From Rhodospirillales bacterium (GTDB lineage Bacteria > Pseudomonadota > Alphaproteobacteria > BOG-932 > Roseiterribacteraceae): a DNA stretch of 35,187 bases. The DNA lies in assembly GCA_028291365.1 (NCBI GenBank), contig JAQGIE010000235.1, positions 1 through 35,187 on the forward strand, read 5' to 3'. The notes beneath the pieces are model-generated. The model was not told where the DNA came from and did not search any database. It was given only the letters and a program-made list of their open reading frames with translations. This document shows positions 7,928 to 16,401 of the stretch, one piece after another (the first letter of the stretch is position 1; each line of letters starts with the position of its first letter). A program made the position numbers and the translations under genes.

Positions 7928-10144
7928 TCAGAACTTGCCGCTGAACTCGAGCGAGATCGTGCGGGGCGGATTGCGGAAGTACCCGTTGAGCGCCGGGAAG
8001 GTCTGGTAGGCGACATCCGTCACCGTGCCGTCGTCGAGCAGGTTCCGCACGATGACGGCGGCCCGGTACACGCCCCACTCGGTGCCGGCGCGGAGATTGA
8101 CGGTCGAATAGCCCGGCAACTTGTCGAAGGAGGTCGAGTTGCTGGGGAAGTTCGTCTGGCGCTGGCTGGTGTAGCTCACGTCACCACCGACGAAGCCGTT
8201 GAGCAGCCCGGTGATCGGGAAGCGATAATCGGCCGACACATTGGCGGTGAACGTCGGCGTGTATGGAATCTTGTCGCCCGCGACGCCGCCGCCTGTCACC
8301 GTCTGGAGAACGATCGCATCGGTCCACGCGGCGTTCAGGCCGAGATCGAGCGCCGCGATCGGGTAGAAATGCAGGTCGATTTCGGCGCCTTTGACCCGGG
8401 CCTGCCCGGCATTGCCGGTGTAGGCATAGACTTGCGGGAAGCCCGGACGCGGCAAGGTGCGAAGCGAGAGCTGGATGTCGGTCCAGTCAATATAGAAGCC
8501 GGCCAGCGCCGCCGTGAAGCGCCGGTCAGGCGAGGTATATTTGACGCCGGCTTCGTAGTTGATCAGGTGATCGGAGTTGTAGCCGGCCGGAACGGTGGCG
8601 CCGCCCAGCGCCGCGGCGGACTGATCGTTGTTGCCGCCGGGCCGATAGCCCTGCGCCACCTGCCCGTAGAGTTTGAGGTCCGGCATGATGTCGTAGGACG
8701 CGATCACGCGGCCGAGCGCCGACGTCTCGGTCGCGTTGCTCAAGACGCCGAGGCCGGCGCCTGGTGTGCCAAGCGTGCCCAGGATCACGTTCGCCTGCGC
8801 GGTATTATCGAACTTGAAGGCGCGAAACCCGCCGATGAGCTTCAGCTTGTCGGTGATGGACCAGGTCGCTTCGCCGAACACCGCCTCTTCCGTGACATGC
8901 GTGCGCAATTCGCGATTTTGCAACAGCGATCCGTAACGCCCGAACGAGGTCGGATCCGGATATCCGTTGCTGTTCACCGTTGGGATCAGCGAGGCGAAGA
9001 AGCGCCGGTCGTCCTGGTAATAGACCCCCACCAGCGCCTGCACCGGCCCGGCCCAATCCGAAGCGAAGCGCACTTCGTAGCTGTTGACGAAGGATTGCCG
9101 CGGATTGGACAGCGCGCTGCGCACGCTCGGATCTTCCGGATTGGCGACTCTCGCCGCCCCCGCGATCACCTGCGACGCGGGGCGTCGATAATCCAGGAGA
9201 CGGCCGGTCCTGCTCGCAGTCGCGGTCAACGTGCCGAAGCCGACATCGTAGTTCAGCGTCGCGTTGTAGAGTTTGAGGTCGTCGACGAAGCGCAGCCGCT
9301 CGGGCGGCGACTGATACAGCTCCGGTACTGGCCGGCCGAACAGATCGGTCTTGAAGTAGATGTTGTTGCCGGCATGCGTGTGCTGTTTCGAATAGAGCAG
9401 GTCGAGCGTGATCTTGTCGCCCAGCATCAGTCGACCCTGGATCCGGTTCGCCCAGCTGCGCTCGTGGTTCGCGTCATCGCCGTACCGGTTTGAAAGATAG
9501 CCGGGCTTCTCCTGCGAAAATCCCGACACGCGAAGCGCGAAGACGTCGGTCACGACCGGAATGTTGACGGTGACGTCGGTATTGTACATCGGGCCGGCGG
9601 CATGGTTCTGGTCGCCGATCGCGACGCGCGCCGAACCGCCGAACTCGTTGAGCTTCGGTTTGTTGGTGATGTAGCGCACGACGCCGGACAGCGCGCTCGA
9701 TCCGTAGGTCGTCCCTTGCGGCCCCTTCAGCACCTCGACGCGCTGGATGTCGAACAAGCGGGGATCGGCTTGCAGGCCGCCGCCGGTCTGCGAGTTCTCG
9801 CCGGTCAAAACGATTTCGTCGAGATAAACACCGACTGTGCCCGCGCCGGAACTCGATGTGATGCCGCGTAGGACGTAGCGCTTGTTGCCCGCCCCCTGGT
9901 CCGACATCGAGAAGCCCGGAATCAAATTGACGAAATCGTTGAACTCGGTGGCACCGCGGCGCTCGAGCCCTTCCTGCGAAATGGCCTGAATGGTGATCGG
10001 CGTCGCCATAATCGTCGCGGCACCGCTTTTGGACGCGGTCACGATGATCTCCTCGGGCCCGCCGCTCGTCTGCGCCCACGCTGAGGTGAAACCCAACGCC
10101 AGAATACTGAGCGTGACCGTCGCTCCACGCCGCACATGCTTCAT
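7928..10144 (-). CDS. TonB-dependent outer-membrane receptor 2
   Basis: Second TonB-gated outer-membrane transporter of the cluster. It has a signal peptide ending SAWAQ (about residue 25), a TonB-box-like EEIIVTASKS at 31-40, and a plug domain with VEVLKGPQGTTYGSSALSG around 137-155. A long barrel follows, ending in an aromatic-terminated strand (LEFSGKF). The length of 738 residues is normal. It is only distantly similar to receptor 1, so the two probably differ in ligand. The ATG at 10144 is preceded in frame by a GTG at 10153; neither has a clear Shine-Dalgarno, so the first three residues are uncertain. The gene is followed closely by alpha/beta hydrolase 1. Confidence 0.93.
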   Translation of the reverse strand: MKHVRRGATVTLSILALGFTSAWAQTSGGPEEIIVTASKSGAATIMATPITIQAISQEGLERRGATEFNDFVNLIPGFSMSDQGAGNKRYVLRGITSSSGAGTVGVYLDEIVLTGENSQTGGGLQADPRLFDIQRVEVLKGPQGTTYGSSALSGVVRYITNKPKLNEFGGSARVAIGDQNHAAGPMYNTDVTVNIPVVTDVFALRVSGFSQEKPGYLSNRYGDDANHERSWANRIQGRLMLGDKITLDLLYSKQHTHAGNNIYFKTDLFGRPVPELYQSPPERLRFVDDLKLYNATLNYDVGFGTLTATASRTGRLLDYRRPASQVIAGAARVANPEDPSVRSALSNPRQSFVNSYEVRFASDWAGPVQALVGVYYQDDRRFFASLIPTVNSNGYPDPTSFGRYGSLLQNRELRTHVTEEAVFGEATWSITDKLKLIGGFRAFKFDNTAQANVILGTLGTPGAGLGVLSNATETSALGRVIASYDIMPDLKLYGQVAQGYRPGGNNDQSAAALGGATVPAGYNSDHLINYEAGVKYTSPDRRFTAALAGFYIDWTDIQLSLRTLPRPGFPQVYAYTGNAGQARVKGAEIDLHFYPIAALDLGLNAAWTDAIVLQTVTGGGVAGDKIPYTPTFTANVSADYRFPITGLLNGFVGGDVSYTSQRQTNFPSNSTSFDKLPGYSTVNLRAGTEWGVYRAAVIVRNLLDDGTVTDVAYQTFPALNGYFRNPPRTISLEFSGKF

Positions 10145-10518
10145 TTTCTTCACCCACCCGCCCTGTTCATCGTCCTTGCCGCCGATCGCATGCCCGCACC
10201 GGCCTTGCGAGGCGCGTTGAACGCAGTTTTCAGCAGGTCAGGCGTGACAGACGATGACAAAGTTCGCGCGACTTCGTTGCGATTTGCGCTCATCGACCGA
10301 GCGTCCGCGCGTCGCTGCACAACGATACGGCGGAAGGTCGATCGAAGGCGCGAATTGCATCGCGGAACCGTGCAGTTCGCAATGCCGTCGGCAATCGGCG
10401 GCCGACCGGAAAAACCGGCAACTGGAAGCAGAAATCGGCGCTGCGCGGCCGGCGCCGCGCCTGCACCAAAATCTGCACGATGCGATTGCATGCCGGCGCT
10501 TTTCTACCCAAGCCGCGT
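10145..10518. other. Non-coding stretch upstream of TonB receptor 2
   Basis: About 370 bases between TonB receptor 2 and alpha/beta hydrolase 2 hold no convincing gene: the open frames are Arg/Ala-rich, lack ribosome sites and show no family motif. A perfect 7-bp hairpin lies at 10443-10460 (GCGCGGC, loop CGGC, GCCGCGC), 59 bases past the hydrolase 2 stop, and could end that transcript, although no T-run follows. The remainder is the likely promoter and leader of TonB receptor 2. No confident -35/-10 pair was identified. Confidence 0.5.
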
Positions 10519-11430
10519 TCAGAGAAGCGGTGCCGTCGCTGGGTCGCCGGTCATCCATGCACGCAACGTTCGGGTCCACAGGTTGGCTTCGTCCTGCTGC
10601 GCGACGTGAATCCAGAAATGATCGAAGCGCGGAAACATATATCCTTCCGCCCGCCCGGCCTCGGTCCGTAGCGCCACCACCATCGCCGGTCCTTCGGCCT
10701 TGACCAGCACGTTGTCATTCTCGGACCAGGTTACGAAGAAAGGCGTCTTGTTGCCTTTGACGAAGGTGATTGGCGACGCATCGGCCGCGTCTTCGGGCTT
10801 GGCCAGCAACATGTCGCCGGGGTTCGCGCCGGCAGCCTGTCCGTAGACCCGCAGATCCCGCAGGTCATAGACCCCGCTATAGGGGAAACAGGATTTGATC
10901 GTGTTGGCCGGAATGCCGAACTGCGAATGGAGATCGCGGCGCAGCGTCAGCAACGAGCTGAGATGCCCGCCCGCCGAATGGCCGCCGATATGAATCCGGT
11001 TCGGATCGCCGCCATACTTGGCGATGTTCTTGTAGACCCAGCCGACCGCTTGTAGGCAATCCCGGAGCGAGCCCGGATGCAGCGAGACCGGCGACAGGCC
11101 GTATTCGATCGAGACGTAGATCGCTGGAAATTTGACGATGGCGGGCGCGTTCAAGCCCATCCATTCCTTGAAGCCAATCTTCCAGCCACCGCCATGGATG
11201 TTCACGAACACCGGCAGGTCGCGAAGGTCGGTCCGATCCGGCATGTAGATGTCGAGCCGGTTCGCCGGCCCTTCGCCGCAAACGACGTCCAGCTCGCATC
11301 GCGTCTTCAACGCCGCGAGCTGCGACAGGCGGACGACAACCGCTGCGTAGCAATCGGCACGCGGATTGACCGAAGGCTGCTTCGGCAAGTTGTTGAAGGG
11401 CAGTGCAGTCTTACCGGGCTCGGTGATCAT
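10519..11430 (-). CDS. Alpha/beta hydrolase 2 (HGGGW / GHSAGG type)
   Basis: Serine hydrolase with the same layout as its two paralogues: HGGGW at 79-83, nucleophile Ser152 in GGHSAGG, probable acid Asp239 (WSENDN) and His271 in FDHFWIH. The 303 residues have no signal peptide, so a cytoplasmic enzyme is likely. The ATG at 11430 is chosen because GAGAAGCGG stands just before it; an ATG nine codons upstream is possible. It is much closer to hydrolase 3 than to hydrolase 1, sharing DAADASPITFV. It follows the 79-residue Tat protein by 60 bases in the same direction. The general family (BD-FAE/HSL-like esterases) is secure; the substrate is not. Confidence 0.9.
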   Translation of the reverse strand: MITEPGKTALPFNNLPKQPSVNPRADCYAAVVVRLSQLAALKTRCELDVVCGEGPANRLDIYMPDRTDLRDLPVFVNIHGGGWKIGFKEWMGLNAPAIVKFPAIYVSIEYGLSPVSLHPGSLRDCLQAVGWVYKNIAKYGGDPNRIHIGGHSAGGHLSSLLTLRRDLHSQFGIPANTIKSCFPYSGVYDLRDLRVYGQAAGANPGDMLLAKPEDAADASPITFVKGNKTPFFVTWSENDNVLVKAEGPAMVVALRTEAGRAEGYMFPRFDHFWIHVAQQDEANLWTRTLRAWMTGDPATAPLL

Positions 11431-11490
11431 GTCCGCTTCTCTCAGTCTCGACATCAACCTGCAGGCGGGTGTTCGACCGTGACGGCAGGC

Positions 11491-11730
11491 TCAGTAAAAT
11501 CCAGCGCGCGCGAACGGAACGTCTTCGGCGATCGCCGCAGCCGGCTCGCGAAAGACATTGTCGAAAAACGCCGTTTCGTAGGACTCGACCGGGGTTTCGG
11601 CCGGGTCCGCGGGCAGACTGCTCGGCGTCGGTGCATTCGCGTGCGCTGGCGCCATTGCGGTCGCCACGAATGCGCCAGTGAGACCGGTTGCAAGACTGGC
11701 CTTCAGAAGGCCGCGCCGGTTGATCAACAT
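11491..11730 (-). CDS. Small Tat-signal exported protein, unknown function
   Basis: A 79-residue protein that starts with a twin-arginine type signal, NRRGLLKASLATGLTGAF, followed by a cleavage site near AHA (residues 29-31). That leaves only about 48 mature residues, rich in acidic and aromatic positions (ESYETAFFDNVF). The start ATG at 11730 has AAGGGA eight bases upstream. It lies 67 bases after the NTF2-like gene and 60 bases before alpha/beta hydrolase 2 on the same strand, so it is probably in their operon. I do not recognise a family. Use of the Tat route for so short a chain suggests that it folds or binds a partner or cofactor before export. Confidence 0.7.
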   Translation of the reverse strand: MLINRRGLLKASLATGLTGAFVATAMAPAHANAPTPSSLPADPAETPVESYETAFFDNVFREPAAAIAEDVPFARAGFY

Positions 11731-11797
11731 GTATCGTCCCTTCGGTTGCAGCAGCGCGCTGCCGGGTGCTGTTCCGGGTCCTGACCGGTGATCGTCG

Positions 11798-12277
11798 TCA
11801 CCGCCAACAGCTGGCGTCGAATGCGTCGCTGCCGGGCTCGAGCCTGGTGCGCACGAGATTGACCAGCGCGATCTTGTCGTTGCGCAGCACCGCGTGACCG
11901 GCGGCCAGGAGGCAGGCCGAATTCCCGTCGCGGCGGCTGCGGATGACGTGCTGCGTGTAGATCCGGTCGCCGCTCTGGAACACGGTCTTGAACGGCACCA
12001 CGATCTCGACCTCGCCGCCGCCGGCCTGAATGCGCTGGAAATGCCTGGCCCAGGCCGCGACGCCGTCGGCCGAGACATGTCCGTCGATCACCAGCTTGGC
12101 GTCGTCGGTGAAATATTTGCGGAACGCGTCTTCGCTGAAACCACCCGGCGTGCGGAAGGCCTGGTTCCACCATTGGAACATCTGCGTCAGCCGGTCGGGC
12201 GCTGCCGCGACGGCGTCGGTAGCGTAGGTCGAGAGCACCAGCAGCGCTGCCAGCGCGAAGCGTCTCATCGGCCCCAT
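11798..12277 (-). CDS. Exported NTF2-like (SnoaL/DUF4440-type) protein
   Basis: A 159-residue protein with a signal peptide (RRFALAALLVLSTYATDAVA) and then a single cone-shaped NTF2-like domain. The segments FSEDAFRKYFTDDAKLVIDG and the terminal ALVNLVRTRLEPGSDAF fit the SnoaL/DUF4440 pattern. Such domains act as small hydrolases, isomerases or binding proteins; the role here is unknown. The ATG at 12277 follows GGAGG by four bases; a second ATG at 12268 is also possible. It lies 126 bases after alpha/beta hydrolase 3. Its last forty or so codons are duplicated as a remnant at 6818-6939. The two copies differ by an indel at the very end, so this copy's own C-terminus (ASCWR) may itself be altered. 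Confidence 0.75.
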   Translation of the reverse strand: MGPMRRFALAALLVLSTYATDAVAAAPDRLTQMFQWWNQAFRTPGGFSEDAFRKYFTDDAKLVIDGHVSADGVAAWARHFQRIQAGGGEVEIVVPFKTVFQSGDRIYTQHVIRSRRDGNSACLLAAGHAVLRNDKIALVNLVRTRLEPGSDAFDASCWR

Positions 12278-12403
12278 CTCGCCTCCAAAGCTGTATTCCA
12301 CGCCGCAGGATCGAGTGTCCGGGCATCGCAGCGTCGGTTCAATCGCGGGTCCACGCGCTCTTTGTTGCTGTACGCGCAACGGATGGCGTGGCGTGGCGCA
12401 TTT

Positions 12404-13378
12404 TTATCGCACCGCTGCCGTATCACCGCTCATCCACGCGCGCAGCGTGCGGGTCCACACGCTGGTCGGCGACGCCTGGTCGAGATGAATCCAGAAATGA
12501 TCGAAGCCCGCGAACATGTGGCCCTCGACGCGGGCGCCTTCGTTGCGCAGCGCCAGCACCAGCGCAGGTCCCTGCGACTTGATCAGCGCGCCGTCATTCT
12601 CGGCCCAGGTGACATAGAACGGCGTCTTGTTCCCGTGCACGAAGGTGATCGGCGACGCATCGGCCGCGTCCTCCGGCTTGGCGAGGAAGCTCGGCGGCGC
12701 CGGGCTGGGGCCGGTATTGCCGTACATGCCGAGGTCGCGCAGGTCGAAAATGCCGCTGAACGGAAAGCATGACTGGATCGTGCCGGCGGGGATGCCGAAG
12801 CGCGCATGCAGGTCGCGCCGCAACGTCACCAGCGCCGCCAGATGTCCGCCGGCCGAATGGCCGCCAAGATGGATCCGCTTCGGATCGCCGCCATAGCGCG
12901 CGATGTTCTTGGCGACCCACGCCACCGCCTGCATGCAGTCATGGAACGCGCCCGGATGCGGCGTGCCAGGTGCCAGCCCGTATTCGACCGACACATAGAT
13001 CGCCGGCAGGTCGACCAGCGCCGGCGCATTCAGCCCGCACCATTCCTTGAACCCGATCAGCCAGCCGCCGCCATGAATGTTCACGAACACCGGCAGGTCG
13101 CGCAGCTTGGGATCGTCGGGGAGATAGAGGTCGAGACGCTGCGCCGGCTTGTCGCCGTACCGGACATCCAGCTCGCAGCGCGTCGTCAACGCCGCCACCC
13201 GCGACATGTCGAGCGCGGCGCGCGCATAGGCGTCGACGCGCGGGCTCAGCGATTGCTGGGCGGGCAGGTTGGCGAAGGGAATCGCCGGCTTGGCGGCCGG
13301 CGCGGCGGCGGCGGCCGAAGGTGCGATGAGGCTGCTGGCCAGTCCCGCCTGCAGCAGCGCGCGTCGATCGATCGTCAT
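12404..13378 (-). CDS. Alpha/beta hydrolase 3, exported (Tat-like signal)
   Basis: Third hydrolase paralogue, 324 residues, with an N-terminal DRRALLQAGLASSLIAPSA export signal of Tat type absent from the other two, so it should act in the periplasm. Catalytic features are HGGGW at 102-106, Ser175 in GGHSAGG, probable Asp262 (WAENDG) and His294 in FDHFWIH. Placing one paralogue outside the inner membrane while two appear to stay inside suggests stepwise hydrolysis of the imported compound, which is an inference. It heads the run hydrolase 3, NTF2-like, Tat protein, hydrolase 2. An inverted-repeat element separates it from the amidohydrolase gene. Confidence 0.9.
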   Translation of the reverse strand: MTIDRRALLQAGLASSLIAPSAAAAAPAAKPAIPFANLPAQQSLSPRVDAYARAALDMSRVAALTTRCELDVRYGDKPAQRLDLYLPDDPKLRDLPVFVNIHGGGWLIGFKEWCGLNAPALVDLPAIYVSVEYGLAPGTPHPGAFHDCMQAVAWVAKNIARYGGDPKRIHLGGHSAGGHLAALVTLRRDLHARFGIPAGTIQSCFPFSGIFDLRDLGMYGNTGPSPAPPSFLAKPEDAADASPITFVHGNKTPFYVTWAENDGALIKSQGPALVLALRNEGARVEGHMFAGFDHFWIHLDQASPTSVWTRTLRAWMSGDTAAVR

Positions 13379-13396
13379 CCCGCCCCCATCAGAATT

Positions 13397-13549
13397 TCAC
13401 CACCAAGACACCAAGAGCACCAAGGATCACCAAGCGCTTGCCGCGCGCGCAGCGCGCACCAATTCCGGCGACGCCAGGGTTTCATGCGCGCTGCGCGCAC
13501 AAGCTCGTTCTCTTGGTGCCCCTTGGTGTCCTTGGTGCCTTGGTGGTTG
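13397..13549. repeat. Long inverted-repeat element with CACCAAG iterated arms
   Basis: The left arm (about 13397-13434) consists of CACCAAG-type units repeated every 8 to 10 bases. The right arm (about 13514-13549) is the inverse, CTTGGTG units. Between them lies a second, GC-rich inverted pair, GCGCGCAGCGCGC near 13443 and GCGCGCTGCGCGC near 13485. The whole is about 150 bases and fills most of the gap between the amidohydrolase stop and hydrolase 3. No protein is encoded. From memory, CACCAAG-iterated repeats occur in many unrelated bacteria; their function is not established. Confidence 0.8.
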
Positions 13550-13556
13550 ATCTTCA

Positions 13557-14834
13557 TTACCTCGCGACCGCGTCGTTGCGCGCGATTTCGCCGCCTTTCA
13601 TCACGAACGAGATCGTGCGCAGCGTCTTGATGTCCTTGGTCGGGTCGGAGTCGACCGCGATGATGTCGGCGTATTTGCCCGCGCCGATGCGGCCGACGTC
13701 TTTCTCCAGCCCGAGCATCCGCGCGCATTCGACGGTCGCGGCACGCAGCGCGTTCAGCGGCGTCATGCCGGCATCGACATACAGCTCGGCCTCGCGGATC
13801 GTCGCGGTGGTGCCTTCGTTGGGCTCGAACGGGAACTGGTCGGTGCCGAGCGCGATCGGCGTGCCGACCTTGATCGCGGTCTGCAGCATCGCCCAATGGT
13901 CCTTGCCGGTGCTCCGCGCGCGCTCGAGATACCAGTCGGGCGAGCCGATCTTCTTGAAGAACTCCATCGCGCCCGACTGGCTGACCACGATGGTCGGTAC
14001 CAGCCACGTGCCCTTGGCCTTCATCTGTTTCAGCGTCGCTTCGCTGAGGTGATAGCCGTGCTCGAACCCGTCGATGCCGAATTTCAGCGCCTGCGCCGCC
14101 GCCTCGTTCGAGCCGTTATGCGCGGTGATCTTGACGCCGTTGCGATGCGCCACCTCGATGATGGTCGACATTTCCTCGTCGGTCATCGGCGCCGCGTTGA
14201 TGCTGCCATGGGTGTCGGCGATGCCGCCCGACACCGCGATCTTGATCCAGCTCGCGCCCTTTTTGATCTGTTCGCGCGCGGCGCGCGCCAGCCCGTACGG
14301 ACCGTCGGCTTCGAGCCTGCCGTGGCCGCCGGTGGGCACGATGATCTCGCCCGCCGTCTCGATGCGCGGGCCCACCGCTTCGCCGCGCTGGATCGCGGTC
14401 TTGAGCGCGAAATCGTTGCCATGATTCTCGCCCACCAGCCGCACCGTCGTGACGCCGGACAGCAGTGACAGGCGCGCATTGTTGGCCATGCGCAGCACCT
14501 GCTGCGGATCGGTCTCGTTGGCCAGCGCGGCCCCCGCCGCACCCGGCAGCCGGAGCCCGAGATGCACGTGCATGTTCATCAAGCCGGGCAGCAGCCACTT
14601 GCCGGCCATCTGCACCACCTTGGCACCGTCCGGCACCTGCACCGACGCGGCGGGTCCGATCGTCTTGATGCGGTCGCCTTCGATCAGCACGACCGCGTTC
14701 TGGATCGCCGCCTCCCCGTCGATCCCGACGACGTTGCCGCCGACCAGCGCGGTGACCGGCGCGCTGGCTTGCTGCGCGTACGCACCGGCGACCAGGAACA
14801 GGAAAGCGAGCGCGGCACAGGCACGTTTCAGCAT
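13557..14834 (-). CDS. Exported metal-dependent amidohydrolase (imidazolonepropionase-like)
   Basis: Amidohydrolase-superfamily TIM-barrel enzyme of 425 residues with a signal peptide (MLKRACAALAFLFLVAGAYA). Metal-site residues are His89 and His91 in NMHVHL, candidate carboxylated Lys198 (SWIKIAVSGG), His239 (ITAHNG), His259 (FEHGYH) and Asp332 (LGTDQF). This set matches the binuclear subgroup that includes Xaa-Pro/Xaa-Arg dipeptidases and imidazolonepropionase-like hydrolases, so cleavage of an amide or peptide-like bond in the periplasm is likely. The ATG at 14834 has GGAG six bases upstream. It follows the SNF transporter by 11 bases, so the two are one operon: hydrolysis outside, uptake of a product inside. 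Confidence 0.9.
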   Translation of the reverse strand: MLKRACAALAFLFLVAGAYAQQASAPVTALVGGNVVGIDGEAAIQNAVVLIEGDRIKTIGPAASVQVPDGAKVVQMAGKWLLPGLMNMHVHLGLRLPGAAGAALANETDPQQVLRMANNARLSLLSGVTTVRLVGENHGNDFALKTAIQRGEAVGPRIETAGEIIVPTGGHGRLEADGPYGLARAAREQIKKGASWIKIAVSGGIADTHGSINAAPMTDEEMSTIIEVAHRNGVKITAHNGSNEAAAQALKFGIDGFEHGYHLSEATLKQMKAKGTWLVPTIVVSQSGAMEFFKKIGSPDWYLERARSTGKDHWAMLQTAIKVGTPIALGTDQFPFEPNEGTTATIREAELYVDAGMTPLNALRAATVECARMLGLEKDVGRIGAGKYADIIAVDSDPTKDIKTLRTISFVMKGGEIARNDAVAR

Positions 14835-14845
14835 CGAAGACTCCG

Positions 14846-16201
14846 CTACAGGACCGAAAGAAAAATGATCACGATCGCGACCGGCACGAGCCAGCGCACC
14901 GCGCCGCGCCACAAGGCGAACGCGACGCCGTCGCCAAGCTGCAGCTCGTCGCGCGTGGCGGTGCGCGACAGCGACCAGCCCGCGATCAGCGCCACCATCA
15001 GCCCGCCCAACGGCATCAGGAGATTCGAGGTCAGGTAATCGAGCAGTTCGAACGGCGTCTTGGTCGACGCCACACCGAACCAGCTCAACGGGTGCACGTC
15101 CTTCCACCGGTTGAAAGACAGCACGGTGACCAGCCCGGCCAGCCAGATCGCCAGCCCGGCGGCGAAGGCGAGCGCCGGCCGCGTCCAGCGCGTGCGTTCT
15201 TCGAGCACCGCGACGACGGTTTCGAGAATGACGATCGTCGCGGTCAAGGCCGCGAAGGACAGCAGCAGGAACAGCGCCGTGCCGAAAGACTGGCCATACG
15301 GCATCTGCCCGAACGCGACGGGCAAGGTGACGAAGATCAGGCCCGGCCCCTGCGTCGGCTCGAGCCCGTAGGTGAAGACCAGCGGAAAAATCGACAGGCC
15401 CGCGAGGATCGCCACGAAACCCTGCGCGAACGCGACCGTCAGCACCGCGCCGGCGAGCGAGTATTCGCGCTTCATGTAGGCACCCATCGTCATCATCACG
15501 CCGACGCCGATGCCGAGCGAGAAGAACGCCTGGCCAAAGGCGGTCACGACCACCGCCCGCGTCAGCGCGCTGGGATCGACGGTGAACAGAAACCGGGCGG
15601 CTGCACCGAAATCGGCGAACACTGCCGAATAAATCAGCAAGGCCAGCAGGATGACGAAGCGCAGCGGCGTCAGCACGCCGGAGACGCGCTCGATGCCTTT
15701 ATGAATGCCGCCCGCGACGATCGCAGCGGTGGCGAACACGATCACGCCCGACGACAGCGCCATGCGGCCGGGATCGGCCAGCATCGCGGCAAAGGCGTCC
15801 GACGCGGCGGGCGCGTCGATGCCGGCGAAGCCGCCGCGCAGCCCGAACCAGCAATAGTCGAGCATCCAGCCACAGATCACGAAATAGTAGCTGAGGATCA
15901 GGAACACGGTGATGGTGGCGAGCGGTCCGAACACGCGCCATGCGGGTGCGATACCGTCCCGCGTGACCAGCACGTTCATGGTGCCGACGACGCTCTGGCC
16001 GCCATGGCGGCCGATCAGCATCTCCGCCATCAGCGCCGGCACCGCGATCAGCACCAGCGCCGCGAAATACAGCGCAACAAACAGGCCGCCGCCATTGGCG
16101 CCGGCCAGATAGCTGAACTTCCAGACATTCGCGATGCCGGCCTCGGTGCCGATAGCGATGATGAGAAACAGCAGATTCGACGACCAATGCCTTGCGGCCA
16201 T
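14846..16201 (-). CDS. SNF-family (NSS) sodium-dependent transporter
   Basis: Inner-membrane sodium-coupled symporter of the neurotransmitter:sodium symporter family, which in bacteria usually carries amino acids. The first helix holds EAGIANVWKFSYLAGANGGG, the NSS signature that includes the unwound substrate and sodium site. About eleven further hydrophobic helices follow, and the length of 451 residues is normal. The ATG at 16201 is chosen because it directly precedes helix 1; the open frame upstream to 16363 is Arg-rich and unlike the family. Its closeness to the exported amidohydrolase suggests that it imports the released amino-acid-like product. It is divergent from the LysR gene, the usual target arrangement. 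Confidence 0.92.
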   Translation of the reverse strand: MAARHWSSNLLFLIIAIGTEAGIANVWKFSYLAGANGGGLFVALYFAALVLIAVPALMAEMLIGRHGGQSVVGTMNVLVTRDGIAPAWRVFGPLATITVFLILSYYFVICGWMLDYCWFGLRGGFAGIDAPAASDAFAAMLADPGRMALSSGVIVFATAAIVAGGIHKGIERVSGVLTPLRFVILLALLIYSAVFADFGAAARFLFTVDPSALTRAVVVTAFGQAFFSLGIGVGVMMTMGAYMKREYSLAGAVLTVAFAQGFVAILAGLSIFPLVFTYGLEPTQGPGLIFVTLPVAFGQMPYGQSFGTALFLLLSFAALTATIVILETVVAVLEERTRWTRPALAFAAGLAIWLAGLVTVLSFNRWKDVHPLSWFGVASTKTPFELLDYLTSNLLMPLGGLMVALIAGWSLSRTATRDELQLGDGVAFALWRGAVRWLVPVAIVIIFLSVL

Positions 16202-16401
16202 GCTTTTTCGTGCCCTCGTCCCTGCGGTTCGTGGCGAAGCCTGCATGCAGGCCTGCCGGCGTACAATGACGCGGACGGCGCCGGTCGTTGTCCTGGGCGC
16301 AATCAATGACCGTGCCATGGCCGCGACAGGCGCGGCGCACGACGTGATTGCGGTGCGTGGCACGTCCCTCGCATGATGTCTTCACCAAAGCCGGGAGCGT
16401 C
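16202..16401. promoter_or_regulatory. Divergent regulatory region, SNF transporter / LysR gene
   Basis: The 200 bases between the two divergent starts contain a perfect 14-bp palindrome, GCCTGCATGCAGGC, at 16239-16252, 38 bases before the transporter start. They also hold an inverted pair CGCAATCA (16298-16305) and TGATTGCG (16345-16352) nearer the regulator. LysR-type proteins usually bind dyads in such intervals. The assignment is by position and symmetry only. Confidence 0.5.

Noticed and set aside
10145-10518. Small genes in the 370-base gap
   Set aside because: Open frames on both strands lack ribosome sites and have Arg/Ala-rich shadow composition.
13397-13549. Small CRISPR-type or iteron replication origin
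   Set aside because: The periodic units are inverted about a centre and there is no Rep or Cas gene nearby; a dispersed repeat fits better.
14835-15107. Upstream extension of the amidohydrolase frame into the SNF gene
   Set aside because: It would run antiparallel to no family sequence and precede the signal peptide; GGAG before ATG 14834 marks the real start.
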